DNA of 64,000 nucleotides from Streptococcus marmotae (GTDB lineage Bacteria; Bacillota; Bacilli; Lactobacillales; Streptococcaceae), in NCBI RefSeq assembly GCF_001623565.1, contig NZ_CP015196.1:2129501-2193500 (forward strand). Reading direction: 5' to 3'. The position numbers were made by a program, and so were the translations under genes. Under the pieces are notes generated by a model that was not told the origin of the DNA, searched no databases, and saw nothing but the letters and a program-made list of their open reading frames with translations. Shown here one piece after another: positions 1-7,344 of this stretch. Position 1 is the stretch's first letter. Each line of letters opens with the position of its first letter.

Positions 1-44
1 AATTATGAAAAAATTTGGGTTGAGTATAGTATAACCTTGAATGG

Positions 45-560
45 TCAATTTAAATAATCTTTTTCGGTAATTCGTTTCAATCTATCTGTATAATTGACAA
101 ACGTAGAAAATTTGAATCGCCGTGGATCGTTTAATTTATTCAAATCGCTTTGGCTGACAGCTTTATTGTAATCTATAATAGCTTTTATCAATTTATTAAT
201 AATCAGACGATCATTATCTACTATTTTGTAATAGTCGGCAGCTTCTCTCAGTTGGAAATTTGTATTCAGTAAATATTTATAATCCTCCACAATAAGTGTT
301 TTACCAATATCTAATCCCTCTATATAACCTGGCTTCTTGGAGTCCCGCAACTTGTATTTCAATTGATACTTCTTAGGAATATTACTTCGCAGAGGAATGG
401 CAAAAATCAATCCCTGTATCTTAACTAAAACAGTGGCGAAACCACGACCTTTATTGTATATTTGCTTTGTCTTATGGTCATAATCCATTGCTTGTTTTAA
501 ATTATAATCGCGACACATTTTTAAATCAATTTGAGTTAATTTTAATCTCTTGCTTTTCAT
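45..560 (-). CDS. Type III toxin-antitoxin toxin, TenpN/ToxN-AbiQ-like endoribonuclease
   Basis: The 171-residue protein has the signature of the TenpN branch of the ToxN/AbiQ superfamily: a central strand pattern around residues 42-60 (VLVKIQGLIFAIPLRS), then a GLDIGKTLIV segment near residue 82 and a helical LINKLIKAI region. Family members are sequence-specific endoribonucleases held inactive by a repetitive RNA antitoxin encoded just upstream. That architecture is present here: a strong promoter, a short GC-rich RNA and an intrinsic terminator lie between 770 and 577, directly ahead of the start codon. It sits beyond the endolysin, in the usual place for phage cargo genes. Family assignment is from remembered motifs; activity is inferred. 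Confidence 0.68.
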   Translation of the reverse strand: MKSKRLKLTQIDLKMCRDYNLKQAMDYDHKTKQIYNKGRGFATVLVKIQGLIFAIPLRSNIPKKYQLKYKLRDSKKPGYIEGLDIGKTLIVEDYKYLLNTNFQLREAADYYKIVDNDRLIINKLIKAIIDYNKAVSQSDLNKLNDPRRFKFSTFVNYTDRLKRITEKDYLN

Positions 561-576
561 TTCTTACCTACAAAAT

Positions 577-607
577 AAAAAAATCCTACCAACTGGGTAT
601 TGGTAGG
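577..607 (-). terminator. Leaky intrinsic terminator between antitoxin RNA and toxin
   Basis: On the minus strand an 8-bp stem CCTACCAA/TTGGTAGG with a 7-nt loop is followed by a T run. Its place between RNA and toxin start is the arrangement that sets the RNA:mRNA ratio in type III modules. Confidence 0.75.
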
Positions 608-735
608 ACGCATTGCCAACGGGATACTTCTGTTAACGAGCGCGTCCCTCCGCCCCCTCATTGCCATAAGGCTGGAGTTTAACGACAATCGAGGTCGGAA
701 CATAGAAAGGAGGTGCTTTTCACCGTTCTTGTTCA
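577..735 (-). ncRNA. Candidate type III RNA antitoxin upstream of TenpN-like toxin
   Basis: A roughly 160-nt transcript is delimited by the promoter at 769-741 and the terminator at 607-577. Inside it two imperfect units begin with CGTTAA and carry GGCAATG about 20 nt later; GGACGC and GCGTCC can also pair into a long stem. Type III antitoxins are short tandem RNA repeats between a promoter and a leaky terminator, directly before the toxin gene. Only two diverged units are visible, so the repeat content is weaker than in well-known members. Confidence 0.5.
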
Positions 736-740
736 GTAAT

Positions 741-769
741 ATTATTTCAAAATCATCATGATTTGTCAA
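741..769 (-). promoter_or_regulatory. Sigma70-type promoter for the antitoxin RNA
   Basis: On the minus strand TTGACA (769-764) and AATAAT (746-741) are separated by 17 bp, close to consensus. The predicted start is near 735, and no protein start follows before the terminator at 607-577, so the promoter should drive the antitoxin RNA and, by read-through, the toxin. Confidence 0.65.
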
Positions 770-787
770 GGTAAAACCCTCAAACCA

Positions 788-820
788 ACAAAAACCCCCG
801 CCCAGTTTCCTGAGCGGGGT
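788..820 (-). terminator. Terminator of the phage late operon
   Basis: A GC-rich stem (CCCCGCTCAG/CTGGGCGGGG with a GAAA loop) followed by TTTTT on the minus strand lies just after the endolysin stop codon and closes the morphogenesis-lysis operon. Confidence 0.85.
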
Positions 821-825
821 TAGTG

Positions 826-1560
826 TTAGGACAGAGTACCCCAGAGCGAGATACGTTTGCCGTTTTCATCGGTCTGACCGATGGCCATATAGTTGCGCTT
901 ACCTGACTGACCGATATAAGAAATCCAGCGGTAGCCATTGGCCGAGCCCTTGCTGTCATAGTGGACAGACTCCCCAGGCTGATAGACATGGACAATCTCA
1001 CCAGTTAGATTTGGCGCACGACGGACATTGATTGCTGTATCCACAAGGGTAAACGTCCCCTCTTCTGGAATCAAGTCAATCTCCTCGCTAGTTCCAGCTG
1101 ATGTATCAACTGGACTAGCCATCTCCGTATCCGTGTACGGCGGACGAATCCAGCCAATCACCCCATCAAATCCACGTTCATTAAACCGAGCGGGACCCCC
1201 AACCGTGAGAGCATCCCAATTCCCATCAATGTTCTGCTCAACCGTCTTCATCGTCACACCATCACTATCCTCGATAACGATACCTGTATGACCATACGGA
1301 TGACCAGACACAGCCATCACAAACAAATCACCAGCCTGCGGATTGACACCAGGTGCATCATAGATGACCGACAAGCCATTTTGCGCCGCACTATCTAGTA
1401 GGTCAATCGCATTGCCCCACAAGTCAATCCCAAACCAATTCTTCACGATAAAGCACGGCAAATCAGCGCACTGCGTGCCCCACATCCCGTCCTTATCCAC
1501 ACCCATCCCAGAGTTCGCTAAATCAATCGCATACTGTACAACTTCTTCTACTCTTGCCAT
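826..1560 (-). CDS. Phage endolysin, CHAP domain plus SH3b wall-binding domain
   Basis: This 244-residue lysin has an N-terminal CHAP amidase/endopeptidase domain (residues about 1-145) with catalytic Cys31 in WGTQCADLP and His91 in HPYGHTGIV. A threonine/glutamate-rich linker leads to a C-terminal bacterial SH3 domain (about 168-240, with VRRAPNLTGEIV and GYRWISYIG) that binds the cell wall. It has no signal peptide, so release depends on the holin upstream. It is the last gene of the late operon and resembles other streptococcal phage CHAP lysins. Confidence 0.93.
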   Translation of the reverse strand: MARVEEVVQYAIDLANSGMGVDKDGMWGTQCADLPCFIVKNWFGIDLWGNAIDLLDSAAQNGLSVIYDAPGVNPQAGDLFVMAVSGHPYGHTGIVIEDSDGVTMKTVEQNIDGNWDALTVGGPARFNERGFDGVIGWIRPPYTDTEMASPVDTSAGTSEEIDLIPEEGTFTLVDTAINVRRAPNLTGEIVHVYQPGESVHYDSKGSANGYRWISYIGQSGKRNYMAIGQTDENGKRISLWGTLS

Positions 1561-1569
1561 ATCCTACCT

Positions 1570-1953
1570 CTACTTTCTATAAAAACCATTCAAATCCACG
1601 ATATAACGCTTATTAGCCTCGCACCGAGCGTAGATATTCTGATCTTCAGTCCAAATGGTTGAGCCGTCAAACAACATCACTTCAAGCGTATTAGCGGGAT
1701 ACCATTTGTCAAAGCGCCCAATCTCATAACGATTGTACAAACCTTTTCGAGCGCTATCTGTCACCTTAAAATCCAAATGCAAAAAGCCAATCCCTGTCAA
1801 TTCATGAACCTGTAAAACCTTCCGACTATTGATCGAACTTGGATCCCCCGGACTCACCCCGTTTGAGAACGTTACATACTCAACTGCTCGCTCCTGCGCC
1901 ACTTCACGGGTCACCATATCCTCACTACGACCTGTTCGACTATAATTCTTCAT
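1570..1953 (-). CDS. Phage structural protein of unknown role (tail tip region)
   Basis: The 127-residue product is soluble, without signal or membrane segment. It lies between baseplate-type proteins and the endolysin, and its start overlaps the stop of the upstream gene by 4 bp (ATGA), showing translational coupling. I do not recognise a domain. The beta-rich C-terminal half and position suggest an accessory tail or baseplate protein. Confidence 0.6.
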   Translation of the reverse strand: MKNYSRTGRSEDMVTREVAQERAVEYVTFSNGVSPGDPSSINSRKVLQVHELTGIGFLHLDFKVTDSARKGLYNRYEIGRFDKWYPANTLEVMLFDGSTIWTEDQNIYARCEANKRYIVDLNGFYRK

Positions 1954-2540
1954 CCAATCACCACCACTTTCAACTTGGCATTTTCTGGAATGGCTCTAGC
2001 CGTTGTGATTTTGATAGTGTTGGCATCTGTATGCTCGATATCCACAAGCACCTTCTCGTTCGGCGCATTGGCTTCATAGACCTCTACCAGCACATCCTGC
2101 GTGTTGAGTGAGTGAGTAACAGTATGTTCAACTGCTACGCCGTCGCCAATCTCTGTCACGAACTTATGCGGGGCAGAGGCAAATGACGTCAACTGCTCGG
2201 CATGCGTTTTGATAAACGCTTCGATTTCCTTCAAGGTATCGTACTCACCATCCGCACCACCGACCACTTTCGCAATCTCATCATTGACATACTGCTTGGC
2301 CGTATTCAGCGCATCAGTCGCCTTGTTTCCTGCAATCGTGGAAATTTGGTCTGTGTCAAGACTGTTTTCATTGCTATCTAGACCCACCCAGCTATCGCCA
2401 GTATAAATCTTCAATTTCTTCTCTGTCGTATCAAAATACAACTGACCCGCCTTCGGGTCACCAGGTGCTGTCCCCAAATTTTGAACAATGGCATTTAAAA
2501 GCTGATTTTTCCTTAAATCTAAATTAGTTAAAACGTGCAT
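1950..2540 (-). CDS. Phage tail/baseplate protein
   Basis: The 196-residue protein starts with a short helix and a QLYFDTTEKKLKIYTGDSW segment typical of phage tail fibre anchoring repeats (LYFD...L..Y.G..W). A central coiled-coil-like stretch (about 60-110) and a beta-rich C-terminal domain (about 125-196) follow. This is consistent with a trimeric tail-tip or receptor-binding accessory protein. Gene order in the tail-to-lysis interval supports the role; the exact function is not shown. Confidence 0.65.
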   Translation of the reverse strand: MHVLTNLDLRKNQLLNAIVQNLGTAPGDPKAGQLYFDTTEKKLKIYTGDSWVGLDSNENSLDTDQISTIAGNKATDALNTAKQYVNDEIAKVVGGADGEYDTLKEIEAFIKTHAEQLTSFASAPHKFVTEIGDGVAVEHTVTHSLNTQDVLVEVYEANAPNEKVLVDIEHTDANTIKITTARAIPENAKLKVVVIG

Positions 2541-2549
2541 AGTTCCTCC

Positions 2550-3158
2550 TTATACTAAAACAGCCGTCCCACTAAAGGGGACCGCAAAATGAATCTCAAG
2601 CTTATTGGTTGAGAGATAGCGCACATCGCCAAAGACCTGTGTACCTGCGCTATCAGACACCACAACGGCCGGATACCGATTCAAACGATGCTCAATCGTC
2701 CAGACATCGCTGACCTCAGAAAATGTAAAGACCGCCTGACGTTCCAGATAGGCCTTGACCAACTCCTCTGTCTGTTCCCGTGTCAACACAGGCGACTTCT
2801 CTGTCAATTCACCAGCCTCTTCATACTCCAGCAAGTTTTCCACAACATGAAGCTTGACCGACTTATCAGACGGAAAGACATAGCCATTGACCACAATCTC
2901 GACAAGATAGCCCTTACCTGCCTCAATCGGCTTACTGATGGTAAAGGTGACCGTCCCATCTACCACCGTCACATGCGTCTCATAGTAAAGCTTGTGGTAC
3001 TTTCCGATTCGCACCTGTGCTAGCGAGCCAGACAACTCCGTCATGACCCGCTCCTCATCGTCCAACAACTCAAACGTAAACAAGCTCGACGTGTCCCCCT
3101 GCTTGACCACAGACCCACCGTCAACCTGCCTCAGACCGACACTTAAAACACCCGTCAT
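2550..3158 (-). CDS. BppU-like baseplate protein
   Basis: Residues about 5-105 resemble the N-terminal domain of baseplate upper proteins of Gram-positive siphophages (BppU_N): QGDTSSLFTFELLD followed by alternating strands. A helical linker (about 110-140, LTREQTEELVKAYLERQ) and a C-terminal beta domain follow. Family members link receptor-binding proteins to the baseplate. The start is supported by GGGAGG 5 bp upstream, inside the end of the preceding small gene. Confidence 0.6.
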   Translation of the reverse strand: MTGVLSVGLRQVDGGSVVKQGDTSSLFTFELLDDEERVMTELSGSLAQVRIGKYHKLYYETHVTVVDGTVTFTISKPIEAGKGYLVEIVVNGYVFPSDKSVKLHVVENLLEYEEAGELTEKSPVLTREQTEELVKAYLERQAVFTFSEVSDVWTIEHRLNRYPAVVVSDSAGTQVFGDVRYLSTNKLEIHFAVPFSGTAVLV

Positions 3159-3250
3159 CTTGACCTCCCTTCAATCACACGAACAAAGGCATCCACCCAA
3201 AAGCAGATGCCTACAATCACAAATACACTAATCTTCTTTAGGGGTGTCAT
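3155..3250 (-). CDS. Small phage membrane protein, 31 aa
   Basis: An ATG inside the last codons of the holin gene opens a 31-codon frame, beginning MTPLKKISVFVIVGICFWVD, that runs to a TGA overlapping the next ATG (ATGA). It has a basic N-terminus and one hydrophobic segment (about residues 7-20). Overlaps at both ends suggest a coupled real gene in the lysis region. The upstream ribosome site is weak and I cannot name a family. Confidence 0.5.
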   Translation of the reverse strand: MTPLKKISVFVIVGICFWVDAFVRVIEGRSR

Positions 3251-3485
3251 AGCTCAATGCTCGCACACTATCAGACAAGGTTGCCGTTGTCGGATCATTG
3301 ACAATCCCGATGATGGCCAAGACCACAAAAAGGGCATTGACGACATTGAGAAGCCCCTCGACCGTCTGAGTCACCTCAATTTCAATCCCAAACAACTTCC
3401 CAACCGTTTGCACCACCAGCGCAATTGCAGGGATAAAGGCAAGCCAAAAGGCCTTATTTTTAAAACGTACTTTCCAGTTAATCAT
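3228..3485 (-). CDS. Phage holin, phi-LC3 family
   Basis: The 85-residue protein begins MINWKVRFKNKAFWLAFIPA, a hallmark of phi-LC3-type class II holins, with two membrane segments (about 13-33 and 45-62) joined by a short amphipathic stretch and a charged C-terminus. Such holins form the membrane lesions that let endolysin reach the wall. The endolysin is five genes further along the operon, and a second membrane protein lies directly upstream. Confidence 0.92.
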   Translation of the reverse strand: MINWKVRFKNKAFWLAFIPAIALVVQTVGKLFGIEIEVTQTVEGLLNVVNALFVVLAIIGIVNDPTTATLSDSVRALSYDTPKED

Positions 3486-3491
3486 GTCCCA

Positions 3492-3785
3492 CTACTCCTT
3501 TTTGGCCAAAGACTTTACATCTTGGCGCACTTCTTCTAATGTCATCGACAAATGCTTGACCTGCTCCACAATCGCATACATAGCCCGATATTGCTCATCA
3601 TGACCGTCAAGCCGTGTCGCATTGTGAATCGCTTTTGACTCAGCTTGTTCCACCTTCATCTCAAGCACGGTCATGCGGTGTTCAGTCTCCTTAATCTTCC
3701 CCTTGTTGGTGACATACATACTCACAACAGGGATGGCAGTCCCAAGAAGCCACAATAAAAATTCTGCTTTGATACTTTCTGGCAT
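3492..3785 (-). CDS. Holin-associated membrane protein with coiled coil
   Basis: Starting at the ATG with GGGAGG 6 bp upstream (MPESIKAEFLLWLLGTAIPV), the 97-residue protein has one N-terminal membrane segment and a long predicted coiled coil (about 28-95). This layout resembles the XhlA/holin-partner group in phage lysis cassettes. A longer frame beginning four codons upstream lacks its own ribosome site. Confidence 0.72.
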   Translation of the reverse strand: MPESIKAEFLLWLLGTAIPVVSMYVTNKGKIKETEHRMTVLEMKVEQAESKAIHNATRLDGHDEQYRAMYAIVEQVKHLSMTLEEVRQDVKSLAKKE

Positions 3786-3808
3786 ACTTCCTCCCATCTA
3801 AAAAGAGA

Positions 3809-3961
3809 CTACTCTTTCATTTCTACTTCCTGCTCAGCTAGCACCTGCCCTACAACTGTTCGCAAGTTAAACAATTTTGGCACATCGTCAAAGCTATACA
3901 ACCCTCCAACGACCATCGCCACCCAAGACTTAACAATAATGGATTTTTTCGTAAATTTCAT
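3809..3961 (-). CDS. Small phage protein, 50 aa (XkdX-like position)
   Basis: The start at 3961 has AGGAAA 8 bp upstream. An alternative ATG at 4021, with GGAGG 9 bp upstream, would add 20 residues (MKQLLVSLMTGAALVKKGKF). The 50-residue core MKFTKKSIIVKSWVAMVVGG... continues with FDDVPKLFNLR and matches a recurrent small protein found between tail and holin genes in streptococcal phages. Function unknown; possibly an XkdX-like tail accessory protein. Confidence 0.6.
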   Translation of the reverse strand: MKFTKKSIIVKSWVAMVVGGLYSFDDVPKLFNLRTVVGQVLAEQEVEMKE

Positions 3962-4004
3962 CGTAAATTTTCCTTTCTTAACTAAGGCCGCTCCCGTCAT
4001 CAAA

Positions 4005-4532
4005 CTAACCAATAATTGCTTCATGATCCACAGCCTCCTTTTCTTCATCATCGATTTCCACTTCTTCAGCGACTTCTTTTTCAGTTGCTTCGTCATCTGT
4101 CTGTTCCTCTTCTTCCAGACGACCCGCAAACATGGTGGTCAACTCTACGACAGCCTGATTCATCACGTTTTCCAAGTTTTCAAACCGCTCATTGCGCTCT
4201 GATTCAGCTTGTTTAAACTGCTCAGCACGTTCTTCTTCAGCTTTGGTCAAACGCTCTTCCAATTCCGCATATTTCGATTGAACCTCTGAGATGACCTTCG
4301 TCGCCTCATTGACCTTGTCATTTAAGAGCTGGTCTGAGAAGTTCTTGACATAGCGCACCGTAAACCAATCAAGCGCTAGCCTAATCAAGTCCGCATCCGA
4401 ATCCTGCGAATGGTCACCGTCCAAAGTCGCATTAAACAAAACTGTTTCCCGCTCATCGCTCTCCTTAATCCCGACCAAGGTCTTACCTAGCGCCGCATTG
4501 TAAGAAGCCGATGAATAAAGTCTTAACGCCAT
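4005..4532 (-). CDS. DUF1366 phage protein
   Basis: The 175-residue protein has an N-terminal globular part (MALRLYSSASYNAALGKTLV...) typical of the streptococcal DUF1366 family, a long coiled coil (about 85-135) and a very acidic tail. It lies between tail fibre and holin genes and is probably structural or tail-associated. The family has no established function. Confidence 0.78.
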   Translation of the reverse strand: MALRLYSSASYNAALGKTLVGIKESDERETVLFNATLDGDHSQDSDADLIRLALDWFTVRYVKNFSDQLLNDKVNEATKVISEVQSKYAELEERLTKAEEERAEQFKQAESERNERFENLENVMNQAVVELTTMFAGRLEEEEQTDDEATEKEVAEEVEIDDEEKEAVDHEAIIG

Positions 4533-4533
4533 C

Positions 4534-4971
4534 CTAACCCTCCTTCTGTTCTTTGCTCACTTCATACTGCTCAAGGACATCATCAATCACTCGAAGTTCC
4601 TCGATAGTGAAGTCTCCTTCTGCTTCTGATAGATACTCTAAAAAGTCAATGTAGCGCTTCGAATATTCACCACCTTTAATCATCACTTCATCATCAGCCA
4701 ATTCAGCCAACAATTTGCTGAGTTCTTCAGTCTGTGACTCATCTTTCACTGTATACGAATTATCTTCGGTTACGATTGGTTGCCCATGTTTGTCAAACTC
4801 TACATAATCTTTAATCAGTTCAAATTCATCTTTTACATACTCACGAAACTTTTCTTCCAAACGAGCTAATAATTTAATGCGCCCTCGATTAGGGCGCATC
4901 GGCCGTATCTCCATTTTTTGTAGCGCTGAATAAAAAGTAGCCAAATCTTTATTTGTAATTGTTAGTTGCAT
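4534..4971 (-). CDS. DUF1617-type phage protein
   Basis: The 145-residue, highly charged, mainly helical protein begins MQLTITNKDLATFYSALQ. It matches the DUF1617 group that precedes DUF1366 genes in streptococcal prophages. The stop precedes the next start by 1 bp, so translation is coupled. Function unknown. Confidence 0.7.
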   Translation of the reverse strand: MQLTITNKDLATFYSALQKMEIRPMRPNRGRIKLLARLEEKFREYVKDEFELIKDYVEFDKHGQPIVTEDNSYTVKDESQTEELSKLLAELADDEVMIKGGEYSKRYIDFLEYLSEAEGDFTIEELRVIDDVLEQYEVSKEQKEG

Positions 4972-4984
4972 CTATTCTCTCCTC

Positions 4985-6241
4985 TTATCCATAAATTTTA
5001 TTCCAAGTCAAAACATCACCTGGTTTTCCGTTGCTCAAACTCTTAAAGTTTTCATTGAACGTTTGGAGTATATCCCCTAAATTGAAGCCTCCATTAAATT
5101 TCACTACATCAATAAAAAGAGCGTGATTTTCATTAAATCCACTCGTTAACTGGATCGTATCTCCGTAAATAGACACATTATCCCAAAGATTATCCTTGAA
5201 GATTTTTATACCTGCAAAGGCACCCGTGTTTGAATCAATTGAGTTATTGCCATTAACTCCTATCGCCAAGGCGGCACGATTTGTTCCTTGACGAACCGTT
5301 GGCTGTATAAAAGCAACTGAACCACCAGAATGAAACTTGATATAATTATCCCAATCATGAAATTCGATACCAGCTCCAGTATAAAAATCAAGCCTATTCG
5401 CATCTAAATTCCAAGTGACGCTGCCGTTTTTAGATTTCAACACCCCACTCTTGATTCTCGACGCATCCAAATCCACCGACTGAAGCTTAGTGATAAACGC
5501 ATCCTTTGCGACCAAGTTATCAATCAAGGCACTGTTGGTGGCGAGTTTATTAATCAAAGCCGTATCGACCTTTAGCTTGTCACCCGTGATAGCGCCCGAC
5601 TGAATCATATCTGCCGTAATCGACCCCGCCGTCAGAATCCCTGTTCGGACGCTATTGGTATCAAGCTTTCTTGCCGTAATGGCACCATCGACCAACATGT
5701 CACCTGTCACCTTGAACTTCTGCGCAATAATCGACACATCTCGCTCATTCTGGGCAATCATGGTCGCTAGAGTCGTCCCGTTGATGGTTTTACCGACCTT
5801 CGTCACAAAGCCATTGTTATCCAGTATCAACTCCGAACGCTTGATATTGCCTTGGTCTTTTGCCTCGACTTGAGCGAGAATAGAGCTACTGGTCTGCGCT
5901 AGGGCGCTCCTCACATCCCTATCCAGAAACTCGCTTAACATCCCCCTGTTATTAGCACGAATTCTCCCCCAGAGCGGGCTATTTTGGTCTGTCAACTCGA
6001 TATTGATATCCCGCATATCCTTAAACAAACCCGTCAACGCACGACTTGTGGTCACAGGAGAGGCAAAGCTAGACGGACTTGTCCCCTTTTCAATCTGAAT
6101 ATTGCGCGCAACTGTATCCCCCACACAGCCCATATGGTGCAATTTCACCACCTCATCAGGACTGCGAGGGGTAAACACCTTATAATACCGCCCGTCCTTT
6201 TCAAGCGCCTTCGAGCGGGTCTGTTGAATTGTAATATCCAT
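4985..6241 (-). CDS. Gp58-like tail fibre/minor structural protein
   Basis: The 418-residue protein contains the characteristic gp58-like stretch (about 165-275) of phage tail proteins: ITARKLDTNSVRTGILTAGS, then repeated ITADMI/ITGDKL motifs forming a triple-stranded fibre. The N-terminal domain (about 1-110) is a likely attachment module and the C-terminal part (about 280-418) a beta-rich host-contact domain. It follows the collagen-like fibre gene. No hyaluronidase catalytic domain is visible. Confidence 0.75.
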   Translation of the reverse strand: MDITIQQTRSKALEKDGRYYKVFTPRSPDEVVKLHHMGCVGDTVARNIQIEKGTSPSSFASPVTTSRALTGLFKDMRDINIELTDQNSPLWGRIRANNRGMLSEFLDRDVRSALAQTSSSILAQVEAKDQGNIKRSELILDNNGFVTKVGKTINGTTLATMIAQNERDVSIIAQKFKVTGDMLVDGAITARKLDTNSVRTGILTAGSITADMIQSGAITGDKLKVDTALINKLATNSALIDNLVAKDAFITKLQSVDLDASRIKSGVLKSKNGSVTWNLDANRLDFYTGAGIEFHDWDNYIKFHSGGSVAFIQPTVRQGTNRAALAIGVNGNNSIDSNTGAFAGIKIFKDNLWDNVSIYGDTIQLTSGFNENHALFIDVVKFNGGFNLGDILQTFNENFKSLSNGKPGDVLTWNKIYG

Positions 6242-6244
6242 GTC

Positions 6245-6637
6245 CTATACTCCGTAAAAATCAATCGCTACATTCTGATAATAGCCGCTATAGCGTTGCC
6301 AACCCACAGCGTCCAAGCCCTTTCCCATCGCCTGCTGGTCTGGGAATAAAAGCGTGAAACTACTTGAGCCATGCCGTCCTGGATCATAACTCACTGCCAC
6401 CTTGCCAATCTGTTTACCGTTAATCGTCACACCCGTGATTCTCCGTGTGTCAATAACCGCTGGAGTGGTGTTGACGATAATGGCTGGACGATAACTATCA
6501 TACGACACCGAGCAACTAACATTCTTCAAGCTCAACAAGACCGTCCCACTGGCACCCGACTTCTGCCAGACCAAGTGAGTCCCAACATAGCGCTTGGTGA
6601 CTTCCTTACCACCTACGAAAATTCCCTGTCTTGCCAT
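6245..6637 (-). CDS. Phage tail-tip protein of unknown function
   Basis: The 130-residue protein begins MARQGIFVGGKEVTKRYVGT, preceded by TAGGAGG. The KEVTKRYVGTHLVWQK segment resembles the short attachment motif found at the start of several phage adhesion modules. It sits between the collagen-like fibre and the gp58-like fibre, so a baseplate or adhesin role is likely. No catalytic motif is seen. Confidence 0.6.
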   Translation of the reverse strand: MARQGIFVGGKEVTKRYVGTHLVWQKSGASGTVLLSLKNVSCSVSYDSYRPAIIVNTTPAVIDTRRITGVTINGKQIGKVAVSYDPGRHGSSSFTLLFPDQQAMGKGLDAVGWQRYSGYYQNVAIDFYGV

Positions 6638-6645
6638 AGCGCCTC

Positions 6646-7344
6646 CTATTCGTAAACGTCATAGATGGTATTGGTATCTTTGTTGTAGATGCGGTCATAG
6701 TCTGCCTTTGAGCCAAACCAGTATTTCATGGCTTGATTGGTACGTTGGTTGACAATATTTTGACCAGGTGCACCATCTGCCCCTCTGTCTCCCTTATCGC
6801 CTTTTTGACCTTTCTCGCCATTTCGACCTGCTGGACCTGTTAGGCCACGTTGACCCGTTGCGCCAGCCTGACCACGACCAGAGACACCTGTGCTTCGGCC
6901 ATTGATTTCCCAGATACCAGACGAATTGATGGTGATGGTAGGCATCGGACCCGCTTCGCCACGTTCGCCCCGCTCTCCCTTGTCACCTTTTAAGCTCGCT
7001 TTCTGAGCAGGGGTCAGAGCTTCGAAGCTAACCACTCCGTCATTAATCGTAATCGATTGGCCAGTGCTAAATCGGACTGTCGTCACGCCATTGCTTTTTG
7101 TCGTAGAAGTGATGGTCACAGCTGAGCCAGTTTCGCCAGGAACTCCCCTGTCTCCCTTCTCACCCTTTGGCCCCGTCAGATACTGCAAGGCAGAAAAGCG
7201 ACTGCGCCCATCCCCAACTTTCACCTTACCGGTGTCCGTCTCAATGCCCAATTCACCTTCTAGCAGAATCAAGCTACTAGACGCCCATTGGCTAGCGCTC
7301 ATGCGCTTGTGTTGTACCCTGAGTGGGATTTTTTCTGTTGTCAT
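6646..7344 (-). CDS. Collagen-like tail fibre with HylP-type N-terminus
   Basis: Residues about 5-50 (LRVQHKRMSASQWASSSLIL...FETDTGKVKVGDG pattern) match the N-terminal attachment domain of streptococcal phage hyaluronidases (HylP). Three Gly-X-Y stretches (about 57-71, 117-132 and 155-192; GPKGEKGDRGVPGETG, GAPGQ) alternate with short globular segments, and the C-terminus YWFGSKADYDRIYNKDTNTI is a common fibre tip. The hyaluronate lyase domain is absent, so this is predicted to be a structural fibre only. Its ATG overlaps the stop of the upstream frame (ATGA). Confidence 0.78.
   Translation of the reverse strand: MTTEKIPLRVQHKRMSASQWASSSLILLEGELGIETDTGKVKVGDGRSRFSALQYLTGPKGEKGDRGVPGETGSAVTITSTTKSNGVTTVRFSTGQSITINDGVVSFEALTPAQKASLKGDKGERGERGEAGPMPTITINSSGIWEINGRSTGVSGRGQAGATGQRGLTGPAGRNGEKGQKGDKGDRGADGAPGQNIVNQRTNQAMKYWFGSKADYDRIYNKDTNTIYDVYE

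Noticed and set aside
1..800. Search for the second prophage att site (copy of the tmRNA 3' end)
   Set aside because: No copy of GGGTTCGACTCCCACC or adjoining ssrA sequence is present; the prophage end must lie outside the window.
780..1001. Second minus-strand frame over the endolysin SH3b region
   Set aside because: Shadow frame of the endolysin gene with no ribosome site and atypical composition.
6780..7200. Repetitive DNA in the fibre gene considered as a tandem repeat or CRISPR-like array
   Set aside because: The periodicity is explained by Gly-X-Y codons of the collagen-like protein. No CRISPR array was seen anywhere in the window.
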